Assembly: GCA_032719365.1 (NCBI GenBank)
Contig: CM064867.1
Span: forward strand, 61,006,136 to 61,070,135
DNA from: Prinsepia uniflora
Lineage: Eukaryota > Streptophyta > Magnoliopsida > Rosales > Rosaceae
Direction: 5' to 3'
Length of the DNA: 64,000 nt
Part shown: one piece after another, positions 58,628 to 64,000 of the stretch
Layout: every line of letters starts with the position of its first letter
How positions within the stretch are numbered: the stretch's first letter is position 1
Translations under genes and position numbers: made by a program
Notes under the pieces: model-generated
Database searches by the model: none
What the model was told of the DNA's origin: nothing
Seen by the model: only the letters and a program-made list of their open reading frames with translations

Positions 58628-61600
58628 ATCTTCCCTCCTTAATTAATTTCGTCCTCGAAATTCCAACCGACCTAATTCTACCCGTTCTTCCCTCCTTAAT
58701 TAGTTCCGTTCTCGAAACTCCAATTATCTTGATTCCACATCCATCCCGTGGAAAGTAGAATTGACCTCGAAACACGTGTACACTAGTACACCCACTAGTC
58801 AACATAAACCTTGTTTGTAACTAGACGTACCCCTAACGCTCTCGTCGTATCGACTACATTCGACCACGTCGAATGACAGAAGTCGTACGCCCCGAACTGA
58901 TCCCACTTGTCAGATCTACCATTTCGCTGACACAACCAACTAGACGGTTCCTTGCTCAACCACTAACTATCCTGACGTCTACTCCCATTGTGAGTCATCA
59001 GACCTCACACCATGATCCACGTTGACACCTCCTACAAACTGTCACCACTTGACAGCCGTCAGTCGAAAACTGACACTATACCCACTTGTGGTTACACTAA
59101 CCACCAACATACTCATCCTGAGTATACGTATACCAACATCTAACTCGACCTGTGTGTAACTGGACCCCTCATAAATACTATGACCCAATGCACAGTATCC
59201 AATGTTCAGTCCACGATCTCAACTAATCCAATGGTATCGGAACTAAGCCGACTACCAACACGCTCACCAACGGACTACGAGTATAACCTATATACCGTCA
59301 CTAGGCACCACAAGTCTGCCCATTGTCGTACCTCAAACTACGTACAAGGTACAGACGTCTATCCATCAACCTAACTATAACCACCTAGGTCATAGCCAAA
59401 CACGTTTCTACTATAGAGTCCATTTGTCCAATCCAGTATTAGACAAATCGAAACTCCGACCCATTATTTATTTCCAAATCCGAATCCGAATCCGCAATTT
59501 TGTATGAAATCCCGAATCCAAACCCAGAAATCATATCCATAATCATGTCCAAATCCGAATCCGAAATCATTATTCTGTAAGCTAGCATTAGGAATAACCA
59601 TTCCGAACCCAAATCCATAAAAGAAAATCTACAGTCAAGCTCTAGAATCAAATCCTGAATCGTCACCCAGAATCCGATTCCAAAACCCAAATCTAGAAAT
59701 CCTTTTTCAAGTTCTAAAATCAAATCCTGAATCGTCATCCAGAAATCTGATTCCAAAACCTGAAATCTCGTTCTCGTCTACCGAGACGCACCATATCCGA
59801 ACCTATCGGATACCTGCTCCACCGAATACCACATTACCATCAATTGACTTCATAGGGACGCCAATCCCAATATCGACACATCTCTAAGACTGACCATATC
59901 TGACCACGTCGGAAAACTACTCATCGGACAACTACTCAGGTGAGTAATAAGTCATATGGGATTTTCCTCGAAAAGAAGTTCAGTCCCATCATGCTCCACT
60001 CAACATCCAAGTAAGAGTAATAAACTCTCCACCTATCTCGATATCCAAATCACGATCCAGATCCAACACTACATCAACCGCCCATAGACGTCACAATCCC
60101 CGATCGTCACGACGTCCAAATTCCTCAACCATTTCCCACATCTAAATAGATTAGTCAACGATGAGACACGCCAAGACTGTGGGTTATCACTGATTACCTC
60201 GTATCAATCCTTGTCATTCCACCTAGAAAAACCAAGGATGATACAAGACTGTGACATCAAAACTCATCCTATGTGAATACAACCAAACTCGCTGCATTCA
60301 CCACGTCACGTAACCTGACATCATCTGCCACCAAGTAGAGAATGAGGAATCGCAGTCACCTAACTTCGATATACTCACTCCACCTGATGACCCAAGACAA
60401 CCACAGGTCCACCAACCAATACACGATCAGTGTACTAGTGGCAACCAACAACATCAATAACATCTACATCCTCTACCACCATCAATTATTGTAGAACCTG
60501 AGAAGTCACCCAAACGACTTCGACATACCCAATACCAATGCGGAAAACCCGCATTCGATTCGTCACCGCAATCGCACCCTCTCGCGATTTCGAAGTTCCA
60601 ACAAGATTGGAAACAACATACACGGACATCAACCACGTGTCCCCTAACCAATTTAACTCTATTTGAGATCCATTCCTAAACCACAGATACTGAACATATT
60701 CCCATTACGACGGATGTCACACCCCGATCCGTAACTCATCGTCATCACGATCACCGGCACCAGCGCCAGTTCCTGCACCAACGCATTATCACCTCCACTA
60801 GTATCAGCACACTAACATCAGTATCAGTATCAGCACACCGTGTGCAAACTGACAGCCCTGGATCTCCGCTCATACCGAGTGCCGACCCCGTACCTCTACT
60901 CGAATAGGAGAAACTCTGCCTCCCTCGTACCCGACAACTCTGGGTACAGTCACCCTGATAACGCATACGAGAAAAAGGAAACGTTCCTCGAACGTCCCCG
61001 ATTCCCAAAAACCGCAACTACAACCGTTCTTGGTAGTAGCGCCTGCCACACACTCGTGCAGACCTAACTACCAGAAATCACAATCAAGACCCTGCATCCA
61101 ACGGAATCAACCGTTCGTACCAACCATTTCGTCTCCCACTCAGGGATTCCATCGACAAGTACCAACCTTGATACCTTGTCCCACCAATCACTAACCAGCC
61201 GTACTTCGACTAACCCAAATGTCGTCTACTAGGTCACCCACGACCTTAGTTGCACCAACCCACAACTGAAGTAGCACGAAAACCAACTCGGTCTAACCGA
61301 TACGTACAACCATGACTGCGAAGTGCAGTCCCAACACAAGCTGACATGACTAGACCGACTAACGAATCCAAATCCGAATAGTCGTCCAAGTCAAACCACT
61401 CGTCGACTCACATTTCCGAACCATACACATACGGTAGGGTTCCACGATCACACCTAGAGTTCCTCGGAACCCAACTGCATAAGGCAGTAAAATCCACGAT
61501 CTGACCGACCCCGCGGTCTGGACATCATAAAGACGTCAATCCAATCCTACCGTCAATCAACTAGGATTCTCCTAATCCGGCTACTAACCGAAAGGAACAG

Positions 61601-61971
61601 TAAATCCACCTAATTCAACAAAATCCGGACATCGATGGTCATAGTTCCCAACCAGTCGTCGGGACCGATCCTACGATATCGTGAAGACGATCCCAACTAA
61701 CCGTCTCACGATCCAAAACTCTAACGTAATACTACGTTAAGCCTTCCGTAGGGTTCCACACTGCCAACCCTGACAGAACCATGGCAACCCCGGCATCGAG
61801 TGCCGAACCAAGAAATCCATGATTCCATCCTACTAACTATCGTACTGGCACCCTAACTATCAGGTTGACCAAGAACTGCAGCCCCTTGAGATATCACATC
61901 CTCGACCTGCGTACATGCTCCAAGAGCTCCGCGGTTGCTCGAATAGAGACAACCCCGCTCTGATACCACGT
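58628..61971 (-). other. Internal non-coding region of element 2
   Basis: Inverted counterpart of 19495-22811 along its whole length, including the duplicated polypurine region (58628-58725), the GGATTTGATT/TTGGAATCGG repeats (59500-59760) and the primer-binding site at 61957-61968 (TGGTATCAGAGC on the minus strand). Matching small frames (e.g. plus 60840-61067 and minus 20393-20620) have diverged as ordinary non-coding DNA would. Confidence 0.85.
61957..61968 (-). other. Primer-binding site of element 2
   Basis: The minus strand reads TGGTATCAGAGC, three bases inside the 5' LTR that begins at 61972. Confidence 0.9.
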
Positions 61972-63264
61972 TGACAGGACCCATCCCAATACCCCCGGGA
62001 TTAGTGCGGGATGACCCTGCTCCCGTCTGAAACGAAGTGTCAGACAAGGGATATTTTCGTCCTTTAGCCTCCCAGGCTATCAGAGTACGCCAGGATCCGG
62101 AGGAGGTATGTGATATCTCGATCTCTGCTACAGTCCATATCCGATGTCAACCTGAAGGGCAGTCAAAACATTAAAAACTGTGAGTGGACAAAACAAGAGT
62201 TTATAAAAGCATTTAATAAGAAGACATTTGTACCCTCAACTAAAAAGCATGCATGCATTCGAAAACCATTTATCCAAAAACAAACCATATGTGGGACTAA
62301 GCCCAAAGCAGATATAAGCCAAGGTCGAAAGGACCACAATGAAAACGACCATACGGGCCACTGCCCAAATCCTGTGCACACCTGTACACACCACATATCA
62401 TATATCATATATCCATCACATACATATATATAGGTCACACAACCAATCCTGTCACGGTATCCAAAGCTACGCGCGTGCTACCCGGGTCTCAATCCGAGTC
62501 ATCTCGAAGTCAAGGTCAATGTCCGCAGATCACTGACCCTACCCGAGGTAATAGTAACCATAGCCTTCCTGAGAGTAAGGAACCCAACTGGGGGGTGACT
62601 CCACTCAGTCGGTGCTCCATGACTACTCCGGGGTCCACCCAGGCCAACGACCCTCCCCGGAGGAGATAATAGAAGTAGAGGAAGGTAGATGAACATATAT
62701 ATACATAACATAAACATTCATGACCGGTTCCCCTGAACCGTCATGATCTATAATATCCATAATCAGGTAACATGCCGATTCCCATAAACCGTCATGTACC
62801 GTAATAACCATCAAGGGTTCATGCCGGTTCCCATAAACCGTCATGAACCAGAATGACCTGACAAAGGTTCATGCCAGTTCCCATAAACCGTCATGAACCG
62901 CAATGACCTTTCCAGAGTTCATGCCGGTTCCCATAAACTGTCATGAACTTGGAAGTCCACGTAGGGTCCCTGACCCGAAATCATAAACCATAAAGTAACT
63001 AGGTCTCGTGCCCGAACATAGGACATCAGCTGGGCACCGTGCCCGGAATCTGAGGTCATATGCCCGAGACAAAACCAAATGGGTCTCATACCCGAGTTTA
63101 TCCTTTTGAAATTCAAATCTAGTTCATTTAAATCAATACAGAAATACAGACCCGTATAAGCACCGTATAAGGCCGAAACCTCGAAATACGTGCTTATACG
63201 TAACCACATACAAATGCACCCATGGCATCATCAAACAAGTAATAAAACATATAATAAACATTTA
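61972..63264 (-). repeat. 5' LTR of element 2, partial
   Basis: Matches 55305-56604 of the 3' LTR closely. It contains one pairing arm (CTGTGAGTGGAC, 62178-62189) and the hairpin array 62715-62949. It is cut by the LTR at 63265 before the other arm. Confidence 0.9.
62715..62949. repeat. Tandem 34-nt hairpin array (five units)
   Basis: Near-identical to 56048-56282, with a few single changes such as an A in place of G in one arm near 62778. Confidence 0.85.
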
Positions 63265-64000
63265 TGTAACGACCCGTCCCGAATTCCGGGATTAGATTAG
63301 TCACTAATCTTGATTAGTGAGGTTGAACGGTGGTTAGTAGGGCGAAATCGGACAAATGTGCAAAATGACCGTTTTGCCCCTGGTCGTGGGCAAAATGATG
63401 ACTTTTTGATCGGGCGGTCAAACGGACTTTGACCGATGACCGTGACGTAGTTCGGGACGTCACGAGTTCATAGACAGGTGGCACGTTCGATTCCGACATT
63501 CGTAGAGAAAGTTATGGTGTGCGGAAGTTGAGGGGTATTTTGGTAATTTGGCATGTTTGGGGCCAAATGTTGACTTTTTGACCGGGAGGTCCGATGGATG
63601 AGGGCCAAGGACCGTTACGTAGGTCTCGTCGATACGAATCCAACGACAGGCGGCATGGCGAAATCGGAGATTCGACGACGAAGCTATGGTCAAGGACGTA
63701 AAACGCGATTAACCGAGACTCGGAATAAAATAATAATATAATAATAAAATCTGATTATCCTAATCCCAAACCAATCTGGACCCTTGATGTATGACACATG
63801 TCATCATCCCCTTCATTCCCTAAATCAGGGATCTTTGCTGGCCATTTGGGTTAAATAATCATTTTCTCTCCTTAAATCCCCACCCTTCATCCTATACTCA
63901 GATTGGATCCTAGCCGTTGATCTCTTATGCATGTTCTGATTTAAACCCATCAACCCAAACACTCTCATTTTCATTCTCCCTCAAAACCGTGAGCACGGTT
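63265..64000 (+). mobile_element. Start of another long LTR
   Basis: Starts TGTAACGACCCGTCCCG within the 5' LTR of element 2 and is most like the solo LTR 16095-19430 (shared phrase CTCGTCGATACGAATCCAACGA near 63623). The expected target duplication is ATTTA (63260-63264). It continues outside the window. Confidence 0.88.

Larger units (their letters stand above)
55305..64000 (-). mobile_element. Non-autonomous LTR retrotransposon (element 2), right end outside
   Basis: Second copy of the element 1 family in opposite orientation. The 3' LTR is 55305-58627, the internal part 58628-61971, and the 5' LTR begins at 61972 and is interrupted at 63265 by another LTR that leaves the window. The target duplication should be TCAGT (55300-55304); the partner is not in view. 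It is inserted in the LINE fragment. Confidence 0.92.

Overview
The window is plant nuclear DNA made almost entirely of nested LTR retrotransposons. No intact host gene is visible. The plant assignment rests on: LTR elements primed by initiator tRNA-Met (TGGTATCAGAGC directly after the LTR), a decayed Ty1/copia polyprotein with plant-type motifs, a LINE fragment with a plant-type RNase H domain, and very long (2.7-3.3 kb) LTRs starting TGTAACGACCC and ending GGTCCTGTCA. These LTR ends, and a polypurine tract preceded by a TTTCGAGGACGAAAT motif, resemble long-LTR Ty3/gypsy elements, perhaps Tekay/Del-type chromoviruses. No gypsy pol is present here, so that placement is inference. The species cannot be told. 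Layout: 1-1540 is the end of a minus-strand long LTR inserted in an older minus-strand element (1541-5577). That element sits in a copia reverse-transcriptase fragment (5583-5783). Two partial minus-strand LTRs follow (5784-8188; 8189-10010, continuing at 12904-12915 and 26105-26361). The second is split by a solo LTR (10011-12898, target duplication CCACG) and by a complete non-coding element, 'element 1' (12916-26099, CAAAG). The 5' LTR of element 1 carries a minus-strand solo LTR (16095-19430, TCGTG). A fold-back inverted duplication (26219-26545) and a further solo LTR (26546-29256, TCGGA) join this block to the gag-protease-integrase part of the same copia element (29262-31019). Next is a large minus-strand non-coding element, 'element X' (31143-53415, CAATC), with short LTRs and internal minisatellites. 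Inside it lie 'element 3' (32669-45472, ATCAT), whose 5' LTR holds a solo LTR (34938-38029, ATACA), and another solo LTR (47854-50633, TATAG). After element X come 1.2 kb of unrecognised AT-rich DNA and a LINE RNase H fragment (54595-55304). The window ends in 'element 2' (55305 past 64000, minus strand), a second copy of the element 1 family, itself entered by another LTR at 63265. How it works together: nearly all recent elements are non-autonomous. They keep LTRs, primer-binding site and polypurine tract around about 3.3 kb of non-coding DNA, so they must have moved with proteins from elsewhere. The most unusual signal is inside the long LTRs. Every complete long LTR has a complementary pair, CTGTGAGTGGAC and GTCCACTCACAG, about 0.6-1.3 kb apart once nested insertions are removed. 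Between the arms, most carry a tandem array of short hairpins whose sequence differs between families. Paired arms change together, within arrays and between families, which suggests selection on folded RNA (or DNA). Upstream in several LTRs are a perfect 24-bp palindrome and a dense cluster of TGACGTCA and CACGTG sites.
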